A stretch of 64,000 nt of DNA from Diphasiastrum complanatum (GCA_029204225.1 MU832010.1:27923-91922); one strand, 5' to 3'. Shown: positions 42,056 through 52,417, counted from the first letter of the stretch. The notes: generated from the sequence alone by a model not told the origin. Made by a program: numbers and translations.

Positions 42056-44180
42056 CTTATGGCAGAGTACCCCTCCATTGTGTGGACTCCATGTGCCGCA
42101 CACTCACTGGACCTCCTCCTGCATTCCATCGGGCGCCTGCCTTGGGTCAGTGAGATTCTCACGAGGGCACTTGCGGTTGTGGACTTCGTCACACGCAAGC
42201 GCCGCATGACTGCCCTTTTCCTCACATTCAGCAGGTTAGATGCTACTTATTTTTTGGCTCGTTCAAGGTGCTTCTTTTTTTTTCGCTCGTTCCATGTGTG
42301 CCTCTCATTCCGTTTGTCAATGCAGGCTCGAGTTGAAGAAGCCCGCTCGCACCCGCTTCGCCTACCAATTCATCATGCTTGAGCGGCTACACAAGCTCAA
42401 GGGTGATTTGCGACACATGGCTACTTCTGTAGAGTTCACCGCCATGGACCTATTCACGACCCCAGAGGGCTTGGCCTTCCACGACATCCTCTTCATGGAG
42501 CCTTTCTGGGTGGATATGCAGCAGCTAATGGACGTCATGCGCCCCATCTACTCTGTTCTGAGGCTCGTTGATCGCGAGGGGTGCACGATGGGCCTCATAT
42601 ACGAGTTCATGAACCGCATAGGCGAATCTCTCCAGCATTCTGACCTGGACCGGGCCAGGTAAAACTTTTTCCATCTCACCATCTTTCTTTCCATTCACAC
42701 TCTGTTTTGTCTTGCTGCCGCAACACGATGGTATGTAATTGTTGCCTCCACATGGTATGGTCCACAGGTTGGAGCCTATCAGGCGGTTGTGGCAGCGACG
42801 ATGGGATAAGTTTCACCGGCCCATTCACAGTGTGACCCACATACTGCATCCGTTGTTTCAGAGCGAGAGGCAGTATGACGATGCAGAGCTGCGTGCAGAC
42901 TGGTTCTCATACATCCGCCTCCTCAGCAGCGACACTGGTATCCGCAGCAAGCTCGAGGAGCAGAGGCTCAGTTACAGGTAGACTATCGTTTGCTTTTGTT
43001 CGCTCAATTTCCCTGCGCAGGCTCAATTGTACTCACGCGTATCGCTGCTCTATTTCAAGCACTGTCTGGGGCTGTTCGGCGAGGACCTTGCACGTGTCCG
43101 AGAGAACAGGCTCTTGCCGGTATCATGGTGGGAGAGCTACGGCGCTAGACAGCCAGACCTGAGGACGCTCGCGTTTCGAGTCCTTTCACAGGTATGTTGT
43201 CTAATCTCATTCATCCTACTAGTTTTCGCATTTTCTCTACAAGGTCGGTACTCACATGAGTGGTTCCCAATTAATGCAGGACTGTTTTGCTTGCGTGAGT
43301 GAGCGGAACTGGTTAGCGTTCAGCCTTGTTCACACGAACAGGTGGAACCGTCTGACAACTGAGCAATGCAATGACTTGGTGTACTGCAACACCAACACCA
43401 GGGTGGTTCGACGCATCACGGACAGCATGAGGGCAGGAGGCGTAGGGTCCCTACTCTTGCAGGTATATGTCTATGCTCTATCGTTTGCTTTCGTATTAGT
43501 TTAAGACATTCAGTTTAATGCCCTCACGGTTGCTTCGGCTATTCTCACGAATGATTGACTTCTGCAGGTCAATCCCGATGAGTGCCTGGTTGTAGCGGCC
43601 GATCATGAGGCAGAGCCAGAGGTTGATCCAGACGATGTCGCTCAGCGTGCTCTGCGGGGTGATCCGATGTCGATGCCGATGAGACCACACCCCTCCCTGC
43701 TGACGTTCCATTGCCCTCCTCTGATGATGAGCCCACATATGATTCAGACCAGACGGTCGACCTTGCGGGGGATGGTCCACGTGCCCCACCCAGTACTCCC
43801 GCTTCACGCCCCCTTTCAGATGATGGCTGGTCAGAGTTTGCGAGGGAGACAGAGGCTGCTGCCCAGAGACAGATAGCGCAGAGACGACTCAGAGCATCAC
43901 AGGCAGGCAGTTCCTCCCAAAGACCCCCCCCGTGGCAAAGGGAGACCCCCAGGCAGGAGTGTACCACAGAGGGTTCCTTCCGGCAGACCCAGAGGCAGGT
44001 CAGCCAAGAAGGGACGCACTGATAATTTTTCTAGTCGTCTCTTGGCAGGCGTTGGCCCAGACTTAGAGGAGTCCAAAATGCCTCCAGACTCCCAGCCAGA
44101 CTTTGTATTTGACAACCCTGAGGATGCATCTGGCAAGCAGAGGGATGATTTTTTTAGCACAGACTTGTAGATATTGATAC
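42055..44180 (+). pseudogene. hAT transposase (hAT-2), 5'-truncated, spliced
   Basis: Starts inside the RNase-H-like core (EYPSIVWTPCAAHSLDLLLH, matching WSPCAAHCLDLL in hAT-1). Next come an exon to 42659 (RFAYQFIMLERLHKLKGDLR, IYSVLRLVDREGCTMGLIYE), an exon 42769-42980 (LEPIRRLWQRRWDKFHRPIH), an exon of about 43020-43190 (LPVSWWESYGARQPDLRTLA) and the dimerisation exon of about 43280-43460 (SERNWLAFSLVHTNRWNRLT). The last exon begins VNPDECLVVAADHEAEPEVD near 43568 and has an acidic tail ending DNPEDASGKQRDDFFSTDL. Exon borders match hAT-1. The last exon needs at least two frameshift corrections, and the N-terminal half is missing. Confidence 0.82.
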
Positions 44181-44352
44181 ACACAGACTATCATGTATAC
44201 TGGCATCAGATGAGATGTATATATTTTTTCACAGTTTGTTCGTGTCATGGCTAGTTTATCATGATTGCTTACAAATGGTTAGCTCTGTGAAATTTGAATG
44301 CTTAGTTAGAAATGGTTTGCTCCGTGCAAGATGAGAGAGAGAGAGAGAGAGA
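44181..44352. other. 3' flank of hAT-2 with short (GA)n
   Basis: AT-rich sequence following the transposase stop, then a short GAGAGAGA run at 44334-44353, then Rep-1. Confidence 0.5.
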
Positions 44353-45395
44353 GGGCTTCAGGGACACTTTGTCCGGTCGGGACCTGAAAACTGGGAGATG
44401 TTTCGGGGCCCCCGTGTCCGTAATGTGCCATAAGTGATTAGTAAGCCATTGAAGTTCATCCAGACATAGTAGTGTGTAGGTCTCGTGGTTCCTTGTAGTG
44501 AATGAAACAGTTTTGCATAAGTAATTAGTAAGTTGTTGAAGTTTATCCGGGGGGAAACAGATCTCATCATATAAGACATAGTAGTGTGTAGGCCTGTGCT
44601 GACAGAGGTAGCTATACTTCTTGTAGGACTTTCAAAAGGATATTGTATATTGGAAGAGTGTGGATAACCTTCTTGCAAACGCTATATTTGGGAAAAGTGA
44701 ACTGTGGCAAGAATATTCAGGAACAAATCAGCTTTGGATCTGGATCTCTTTTATCAAGTTCCATGAAAAGTGTCGATGTCACAACATGTATCACAAGAGA
44801 GGTCTTCGTTCACTTCTACATTTGCCTACACCAATATTCTAATGAGGGAGTGTCTCAAGAGATTGTCACTCATCTAACATGAGCTGTTGTGGGTGGTCAT
44901 GGTCTGCTGACTCACTAACTTTGCCAAGTTCATTCGATTCGTATCGGCATAATTGGATTCGTATCGGGGAGCGCATCGTTTACCTGTATTTATATACTTA
45001 TAAAATTTAGATTCGCCAGGGAGAGAGAGATAGCGAGGGCACGAGACAGAGTTTTGGAGACTCAAAAAATATAAATTGTTGCTCTTTCTTGTCCGATTCT
45101 GTAGATATCAGACATGGGAGGCATGGGGGCAGTGGTTAGGTCTGTTGCAAATGTTTTTGGGTACCGTTTTCCTATTTTTTAACAGGAGGGGGTAGGTGCC
45201 AGACACCCTCTGATAATTGATTCCGGGGGGGGGTGTGGGCAGGGGCCATAAATTGCTTTTATTTCGCTTTGGGGATGTGGGACAGCATGGGCAAGTGCCT
45301 GTATTTTTATTTTTTTTTGAAAAAAAAAATTTCAAAATGGGGGATGCATCCAGACGCGGACGCACGTCCGCGTCCAGGGTCCGCTTCCTTAGGAC
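44353..45395. repeat. Unclassified dispersed repeat (Rep-1), copy 2
   Basis: Same order of blocks as 10804-11780: GGGCTTCAGGGACACTTTG; the tandem unit with AAGTAATTAGTAAGTTGTTG; GGTACCGTTTTCCTATTTTT; ACACCCTCTGATAATT; a poly-T/A pair; and GC-rich GACGCGGACGCACGTCCGCG ending CCGCTTCCTTAG. A region near 44640-45110 is not shared and looks like an insertion or divergence. Sequence after 45395 is LINE. Confidence 0.7.
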
Positions 45396-46810
45396 TGTAT
45401 ATAGATGATGTGGTTCTAGTCTCCTTGACTAGAGAGGGTCTACAAAGACGATTGGACTATCTCCATGCCTTGACTCAAATGGGGTTCGACATTGCTACCT
45501 CACATTCGTGTGAATTCAATGAGGATCTTGAGTTTGAATTGCTAATCCATGTTGCCGCACGTTCTCATCCTAGCCACTCTACTCAATCGTGTTGTTGTCT
45601 CTAGTTTTCCATCCTCCTGGTGTACTAATATTATCCATCCCATTCACAAAAATGGTGACCCCATGAATCCTAGTAACTATCGTACTATCATGAATGGACA
45701 CGTTATTGAGAAGCTGTATGGCACTAATCTTCAGTCAGTGGTAAGTTCTAAGGGAGAGATCAAGAGATTATATGCTCTGGGCCAAGCAGGTTTTCGAGCT
45801 CATTCTTCTACTGCAAACCATATCTTCACTCTTTGTGCTATCATTGAGGAAGCCAGGCCTAGGAGACAATGGGTTTACTATTGTTTTGTTGACTTTAGGA
45901 AGGCTTTGATTTTGTCCCACGCTCCCTTCTCATCCAGCCGTTACATAATCTCCGCTTCTCTACTGACACAGTCCTAGCAGTGATGGCACTTTGAGTCCTT
46001 GGTTGCTTTCGGAGTGACACTGGCATCTCAAACCATATATGGAGGAGCACCATTAGGGTGAAGCAAGATCGCTCCCTCTCCCCCACACTCTTTGGATTGT
46101 ACATTGATGAGCTTGAGAGTGTCATTGAGCAGTGTAATGCTACGGGTTGCAAACTTGGAGACATTCTGATTGCCATCCTCTTTTATGCAAATGGTGTGGC
46201 TCTAGTCTCTACGACTAGAGATGGCCTACAGAGACAACTAGACAGTTTCCATGCTTTTCGCACCAGAGGGATTGGGGATTAATACTATAAAGACCAGATT
46301 ATGGTTACATCTAGGGCCTTCACGTAGAGACAAGAGCTTATCTTCGATGACCAACAACTAGAGCTTGTATCACCATACACTTACATAGGAGTCCTCCACT
46401 GGTCCTGAAACAAAATTTCTCAAGTTGGACAAGGGAAGTATGTCCTTTCCCAAGTCTAGCTAAAGCAGTCTGTGTCATGCCAAATACAAGACACCCCAAG
46501 TAAGTGTTGGCTCTTTGATACTATGGTTTCCCCCATTACATTATATGCAGCAAAGGTATGGTGCAGAGGTCTCTCTTCATCTGATTGGGCTAGTATCTCA
46601 CACTTGTAGATCCTCATGCTATCATGTACGATACGGGCTAAGCCTTCCGTTCCACATCAGGTCATTCTGGCTGAATTTGCAATCTCACCCATTCAACTTG
46701 ACACCATCTTTCAGCTCATCACATATATTCATGAAGTCAGATTGCTCCGCTTGGTTGGGCCGAGATACACGCAAGCAATCCCTCTTTGATGCCACACTAA
46801 GTTTACTCCA
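45396..46810 (+). pseudogene. Decayed LINE RT region (LINE-E)
   Basis: LYIDDVVLVSLTREGLQRRL appears out of order at 45400, then FPSSWCTNIIHPIHKNGDPM, GQAGFRAHSSTANHIFTL and YYCFVDFRKAL. After a frameshift comes LSPTLFGLYIDELESVIEQ, then LFYANGVALVS, where the YADD box reads YANG. Later scraps match AETWCxGLSS and VILAEFAISPIQL. The out-of-order first block means a local duplication or rearrangement. Many stops; clearly dead. Confidence 0.8.
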
Positions 46811-47269
46811 TTGTTAACAAGTGCCACTACCGTTATGGATCCCTTTATCTCCCTGTTACCATCGATCTCTAACATAGACTTAGGGAATACCCATCGCTGA
46901 CATTTTGGAGGTCACTCTGGATACCAAAAATTCTTGGTCGCTGCTCAAATTCCACCTCTATTGGTCCACTCAAAATTGCAACTGTCTTTGCACCTTTCAC
47001 ACTAAGATCCATTATAGCATATGAGGATCCATGTTGTGTTGCACTCATGGTCAGAGAGATGTTACTACTATGATATGATCTATGTCAGCCAATTCAGTCG
47101 AGTCACCCTAACACACAGTTCCATATCATGTCCTTGTCTCATAGGAGGTTAAACTGATCCTAACTCAGAGGATAGTGGGGTTGACGATGATTCCCTACAT
47201 AGGGACCAAAGATAGCATACTACCCAGATTCTTGTTGCTCGTACTCTTCAATGAAAGGCAATAGCGTGT
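46811..47269. other. No feature recognised
   Basis: Non-coding sequence between LINE-E and the TRIM-like element. I see no ORF, repeat or RNA gene. Confidence 0.5.
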
Positions 47270-48065
47270 TTGATGGTCTAATGGCATCCTTAGTGATTAA
47301 CGCAAATCATAGAAAATAAATCATGAACAATGGCAATCTCCAACTAAAAATACTAATGGACATCAATGACAGTCAATGGCAAAACCCTACAAGCTCTACA
47401 AAAGAGTCACCTACAATGAGCTCACAAGAAAATCAAATTATCAACTATGTTATAGCATCTACTCTATTTATATTTGGAGGACCCTAATGGAACCTCCAAG
47501 GAGCTACTAGATTAGGGCTAAGAACCCCCAACCTTGTATAGAATCAAAACCCAATTAGACTCAAAGCCCACCACCTAAGTAATGCAAATGTGACCTTAAC
47601 TAGATTGGGATCTCTAGACAAAGAACTGGAGGCAACCAGTTAGTAAATGGATCACAATAAGGCTGAGTAGAGAGTGGACAGCCATGGAGGACAGCAGAGT
47701 GAGTAAAATGAGCTGGGAAAATGCTCTAATACCAAGTTGTGAGCACGAAATAGATATGGCATCACCTTAGAACCATAGACTATAAACAATGAACAGTAAC
47801 AATCTCCAACTAAGAATGCTTAATGAACATCAGTGGGACAACCCTACAAGCATTGTGAATGACTCACCTAAAGTGGGCTCAAGAGACAGGCCAAATCATC
47901 AACTACTATGCCAAATGCAACTATTCTATTTATACTAATATGGAGGACCCTAATGGAACCTTCCAAGACGCTGCCAAATTGGGGTTGAGAACCCCTAACC
48001 TTATCTAGCCTCATGCCCAGCATTTAAGTAATGGTGTGGGCCCAATAATGTAAATATATCCTTAA
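47270..48065 (-). mobile_element. TRIM-like miniature LTR element: two ~310-330-bp LTRs around a ~150-bp interior
   Basis: Two direct repeats at about 47270-47590 and 47745-48065 share blocks such as CAATCTCCAACTAA, ACCCTACAAGC, GAGGACCCTAATGGAACC and AACCCC(C/T)AACCTT. On the minus strand each has a TATA-like TATAAATAGA. Just inside the first (minus-strand) copy lies CTTGGTATTAGAGCATTTTC at about 47725-47745, one base from the common primer-binding site TGGTATCAGAGC. The interior has no coding capacity. This is the architecture of terminal-repeat retrotransposons in miniature. The LTRs are clearly diverged, so the copy is old. Confidence 0.65.
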
Positions 48066-48424
48066 ATCTCGTCTACTTGATAGCATTGCCATCAAGTGGG
48101 CAAAATCAAATGTAACTAGTGTAAATGCTGCAAACTATAAAACTACAAAGAAAGGCATATGCTGATGATATTGCCACAAAATGTTGATATCATAGCACCA
48201 ATCTTAAAACTGCATATGCTAGGACTGTAGCTGTTGCAAAAGTATCCAAGCTGAACTAAAAGTTGAACATGAACTCAAAGTAATAAAGACTACTGCTACC
48301 GCTAACTAGTAACATGAGCTACACGAAGTTATACAAATGGCACAAAAATGCCAAAGGAAGGCATCATAAGGAACGTTGTCAACGAGTTGAATACAAATGA
48401 TCCATCACTGTCCTAGGATCCATC
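48066..48424. other. No feature recognised
   Basis: Short non-coding interval left of LINE-F; the LINE 5' end may reach into it. Confidence 0.5.
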
Positions 48425-48529
48425 GCTGCCCTTGAAGACTCCATCGCTGCCTCCTCCATCGCTGCCTCTGACTCCAGCGCCGCCCTTCTCATCGCAACCT
48501 CCATCGCTGCCCTACTCCAGCCTGCTGTT

Positions 48530-49456
48530 GTGGCGCCCCCTCTGGATGTACCTGCCTGCGTGCCAGCTGCCGATGTGGAACCTGTCCGCCCACCGATCTC
48601 GACCCTGCCTGCTCATTCTACTCCTACGCTCCATCCCGCTTCTGTCTCTCTCTCGTTTTCTGAGCCCATCCTCCCCAAGCCGACTAATGCTATCTCTTCT
48701 TTCCTCACGGCACCACCATCTACAACAAGTATCCCATACACGCCCTCTAGATCAACGGAACTTTTTTCCTCTTGGCAGATCGACCAAATCAAGGCAGATT
48801 TCCAGACTTTGCGGCAAGAAATCTCACAGCTGAAAGGAACGGTTACCTCTCTGATCAACGAAAAGAATATGTTGCAGTCCAAAGTTGCATTGCTCGAACA
48901 ATCCATTGGGACCAAACAGGTTGCAGTCTCGGAGTCCACCACCAATATGTTACGGGAGCTAGAAACTAAACTTGAGAAACAGTAGGAAGAGGCACTTTCT
49001 TGGACATCTGTTTTGAAAAAGGGCACCAAACCTAGCGCTCCTATCTCTTCAGTTATCTGAGCCACCATATCAGAAGAGAAGTCTCGAGATCAAAAAGCCC
49101 ACAACATTAGAGTTCGCGGGATTTTAGACACACAGGATGCCTTGGCTGAAACCAAACGCTTTCTCGACATCACTCTCGGACACAGGACAGCATGGACTAG
49201 ATACTACATGGAGGACCACCAGGGATGCAGCCACACTCATTATCCATTTCACTTCTCTGGAGAGTCGTCGAGATGCTTTGCGATGCAAGGCTAAGCTACG
49301 CGGTACCACTATCTACATGGACGACGACCTCACATATATCCAGGTGGAGGAGAGACGTAAGGCCTTTCAGGTAGCCCGTGAGTCTGGCAGACGAGTCGTT
49401 TACCGTGATGGACGAGTGCGCTTTCTAGGTAGCGCTCCTAGCAGCTCACAGTGCTA
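48530..49456 (+). pseudogene. LINE-F ORF1
   Basis: The frame from MAPPLDVPACVPAADVEP is Pro/Ser-rich. A coiled coil follows (IDQIKADFQTLRQEISQLKG, SLINEKNMLQSKVALLEQS, LRELETKLEKQ) before a TAG at 48983. The C-terminal domain then reads AHNIRVRGILDTQDALAETK, and after a frameshift near 49180 TTIYMDDDLTYIQVEERRKA and VVYRDGRVRFLG. It ends SSSQC at a TAG (49455-49457 region). ORF2 continues in that same frame without an ATG. Confidence 0.78.
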
Positions 49457-52129
49457 GGGATTTGGGGTTCCGGGGTTCGGGAGTGCCCCGGGGCCCCATC
49501 CACACCATCTCCGGATTGGAGTATGGAACTGCGACGGTATACACTCATCTTCCATAGCTGGCGACCTGATTGATTTCATCACTGGTAGAGACTTATTGTT
49601 TTTTATGGAGACTCAAGAAAGTCGGGAGCGAGGATTACCTATTTTTCCAGGATACAGATGGGATTCTGTATTCAGGGCCTGAGACTAGGTCAACTAGTGG
49701 CCATGGATCCGGAGGGGTGGCATGCCTATACAGAGAATCTCTTCATCCGAGAATCGAGTTCATCATACACGACAAGCATGCACGTTATATCTGGATTCGT
49801 ATTGTTGGACAGGACATTGGTTTTGACAGGGACCTCTTTGTGGCAAAATGTTACTTTCCTCCAGAGTCTTCATCTTTTGCAGAGGGCACAGGTTCACCAT
49901 ACCTTGTTTGTCACCCGATATTATCAGATTCGCAGAGCGAGGGCACGTTCTCCTCACTGGGGATTTTAATGCCCGAACCTCCTCACGACAGTCAGAGTTT
50001 TATGACATCACCGACCAGCTCCTCGTTCATGCCCTCGATAGCGACGAGATGGGAGTTACCAGGATTTCAAAGAACAGCTTGGGATCTATTACCCCCTACG
50101 GTGAGCATTTGTTGCAGTTTGGAGAGACACATGAGTTAGCCATTTACAATGGCCTAACTTGCTGGCCAGATTCCGGCAGATATACCTGTCATCCTCACTC
50201 ACCCATGCCCGCATTCATGAACCTCACCTCCTTCGCTCCACTCGACGCTCTCTCCATCGCACACTCCGCCGAAAAAAACGTGCTTTTGATGACTCCAAGA
50301 GAAAACGTCTTGTTGACCTTCTCTTCAGTTCCTCTTCAGGCGCCTTTTGGCGTGAGTTTATCCCTCGTGCTCCACCACCCCTCTTGGAAGACCTTCGCAT
50401 ATGGACCGACTACGCTACCAGCCTATGTACCATACCTACTGACACACCCATCTCTATCTCCCCTCGTCCCTTTGAATTTACCTTCTTCACCGCTGACATG
50501 GTACTTGCGGCCATCAAGAGAATGAAAACCAAAAAATCAAGAGACATTGAAGACCTCGAATCTGAACTCCTAATCCATGCTTCCGACCTCCTTGCTCCCA
50601 CTCTAGCCACTCTCCTCAATTCCGTCGTTGTCTCTGGCTTCCCTTCATCCTGGTGCACCAAAATCATCCATCCTATCCATAAAAATGGTGATCCCATGAC
50701 TCCTAGTAACTACCGCACTATCATGATCGGGCACGTCCTCACTAAGCTTTATGGTACCATGCTCCAGTCGGCAGTAAGTTCAGAGGCGGAATCCAAGAGA
50801 TTACATGCATTGGGACAGGCAGGTTTCCGAGCTCATTACTCTACCACTAACCATATTTTCACACTTCGAGCTTTGATTGAGAAAGCTAAGCACAGGAAAG
50901 AAAAGGTTTACTGTTGTTTTGTGAACTTCAAGAAAGCCTTTGACTTTGTACCACGCTCCCTGCTCATTCAGAGACTTCGAGATCTTGGTTTCTCCATGGA
51001 TATTAGTCTGGCAGTGATGGCTCTTTATGAAAAGGTCCTGGGATGTTTCCGACATGGTAGCGGCATCTCTGATCACATTTGGAGCACCATTGGGGTGAAA
51101 CAGGGATGCTCTCTTTCACCGGTCCTTTTTGGATTGTACATTGATGAGTTGGAGCGAGCCATCGCACAGTGTGGCGGAGCTGGATGTAGACTTGGCACCA
51201 TCTTCATTGCTATTCTCTTGTATGCGGATGATGTGGTACTGGTATCCCCGACCAGAGAGGGATTACAGAGGCAGCTGGACTGTTTACAGGTTTTCTGTAC
51301 CAGATGGGGATTGGGAGTGAACACTGCGAAGACCAAGGTTATGGTCTTCAACACCTCTCGAGCCTTCATACAGCGCCAGGAGCTCATGCTTGATGGATGG
51401 GCTATAGAGGTAGTTTCCTCGTATACCTATCTGGGAATACTCTTCTCTGGTCCTACTTTCACCATGCGACAGGCAGCCACCACTCGACTTGGGAAGGGGC
51501 ATTCCTCCCTTGTTCAGCTTGAGCGGTTCTGCTTCAGGAAGTCCATCCGAGATGCTCGCAGTAAATGCAGACTTTTCGACACTATTGTCACTCCCACGGC
51601 CTTGTATGCAGCAGAGACATGGTGTACAGGTCTTCCGTCATCACACTGGGCCAGCATTTCACGACTACAGACCACCACGCTAGCTCGTATGATTGGGGCG
51701 AAGTCCTCGGTCCCACACAAGATTCTTCTTGCAGAGTTTGTCATTCCACCCATTCAGATAGCTATAGCATTCCAGCTCATCGCTTATATTCAAAGAGTTC
51801 GGGATTTACCAGATATAGACACGAGATATACGCGGCCTTACTTGCCTCCTCACACTCCCTTCATGACCAGGGCTATCGATTATCGTGGTTCTCATAGGCG
51901 TCCCATTTCCTCTTTGATTCATTTGGCGTATCCATCACAAAGCTCCCTTCAAGTACTCACCCACTCATACTCATGTTGTTGCACGAGCTACCCGACCTAT
52001 CATGAGGAGGCCTCATCTCCCTAGACGACGTCATCGACCACCAGCACTTCCTCATGTTGCAGCCCGTATTACATCTTTTTTCAGCATCGACGGGACAGGA
52101 TTGGATGATAGTGTCATACCATATTCGTG
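49457..52129 (+). pseudogene. LINE-F ORF2: endonuclease, RT with motif A Asp lost, C-terminal ITSFF motif
   Basis: After the ORF1 TAG the frame reads GFGVPGFGSAPGPHP, then IGVWNCDGIHSSS, LLFFMETQES and, after frame changes, VLLTGDFNARTSSRQSEF. The long RT frame 50159-52024 has FPSSWCTKIIHPIHKNGDPM, NYRTIMIGHVLTKLYGTM, CCFVNFKKAFDFVPR (motif A Asp replaced by Asn), IGVKQGCSLSPVLFGLYIDE and LLYADDVVLVSPTREGLQRQ (YADD intact). The segment between endonuclease and RT is shortened, and the CCHC region is largely missing. The tail in another frame reads AARITSFFSIDGTGLDD and stops near 52129. Confidence 0.88.
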
Positions 52130-52289
52130 ACAGTTAGCAGTATATATGCTCCCATATGTTTCATATATCATTGCATCCTTTTCAGTTTCAGTTTTCAGTT
52201 CAGTTTATAGCAGTTAAATTTGTATTTCTGTTATAATCTTGGAGACGTTTCATATGCTCCTATGGTTACCACATACTTGACATGTACTT

Positions 52290-52338
52290 TGACTAGTCTT
52301 ATATGCCTTTTGGCATGAAAAAGACATTAATAAAGCTT

Positions 52339-52345
<7 letters not shown>
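52290..52345 (+). other. LINE 3' stem-loop, LINE-F copy
   Basis: GTCTTAT overlaps ATGCC (52303-52307), loop TTTT, GGCAT (52312-52316), then GAAAAAGACATTAATAAAGC. All five pairs are intact. Compared with LINE-B (GTACC/GGTAC), the first three positions differ on both arms in a compensating way. Confidence 0.6.

Positions 52346-52413
<68 letters not shown>
52346..52413 (+). repeat. (CT)n tail of LINE-F
   Basis: A 68-bp pure CT run immediately following AAAGCTTTATTT at the LINE end; the longest CT tract in the window. Confidence 0.95.

Positions 52414-52417
<4 letters not shown>

Larger units (their letters stand above)
48425..52413 (+). mobile_element. Near-full-length L1-like LINE (LINE-F) with (CT)n tail
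   Basis: The 5' end is rich in CCATCGCTGCC repeats. It is followed by ORF1 (48530-49456), ORF2 (49457-52129), a 3' UTR, a stem-loop at 52303-52316, AAAAAGACATTAATAAAGC and a 68-bp CT tail. It has the same organisation as LINE-B but is a different subfamily. Both ORFs carry stops and frameshifts. Confidence 0.87.

Noticed and set aside
42059-42382. An independent gene starting MAEYPSIVWTPCAAHSLD
   Set aside because: The sequence is the middle of a hAT transposase core (compare hAT-1 WSPCAAHCLDLL). The Met is internal and the 5' part is missing.
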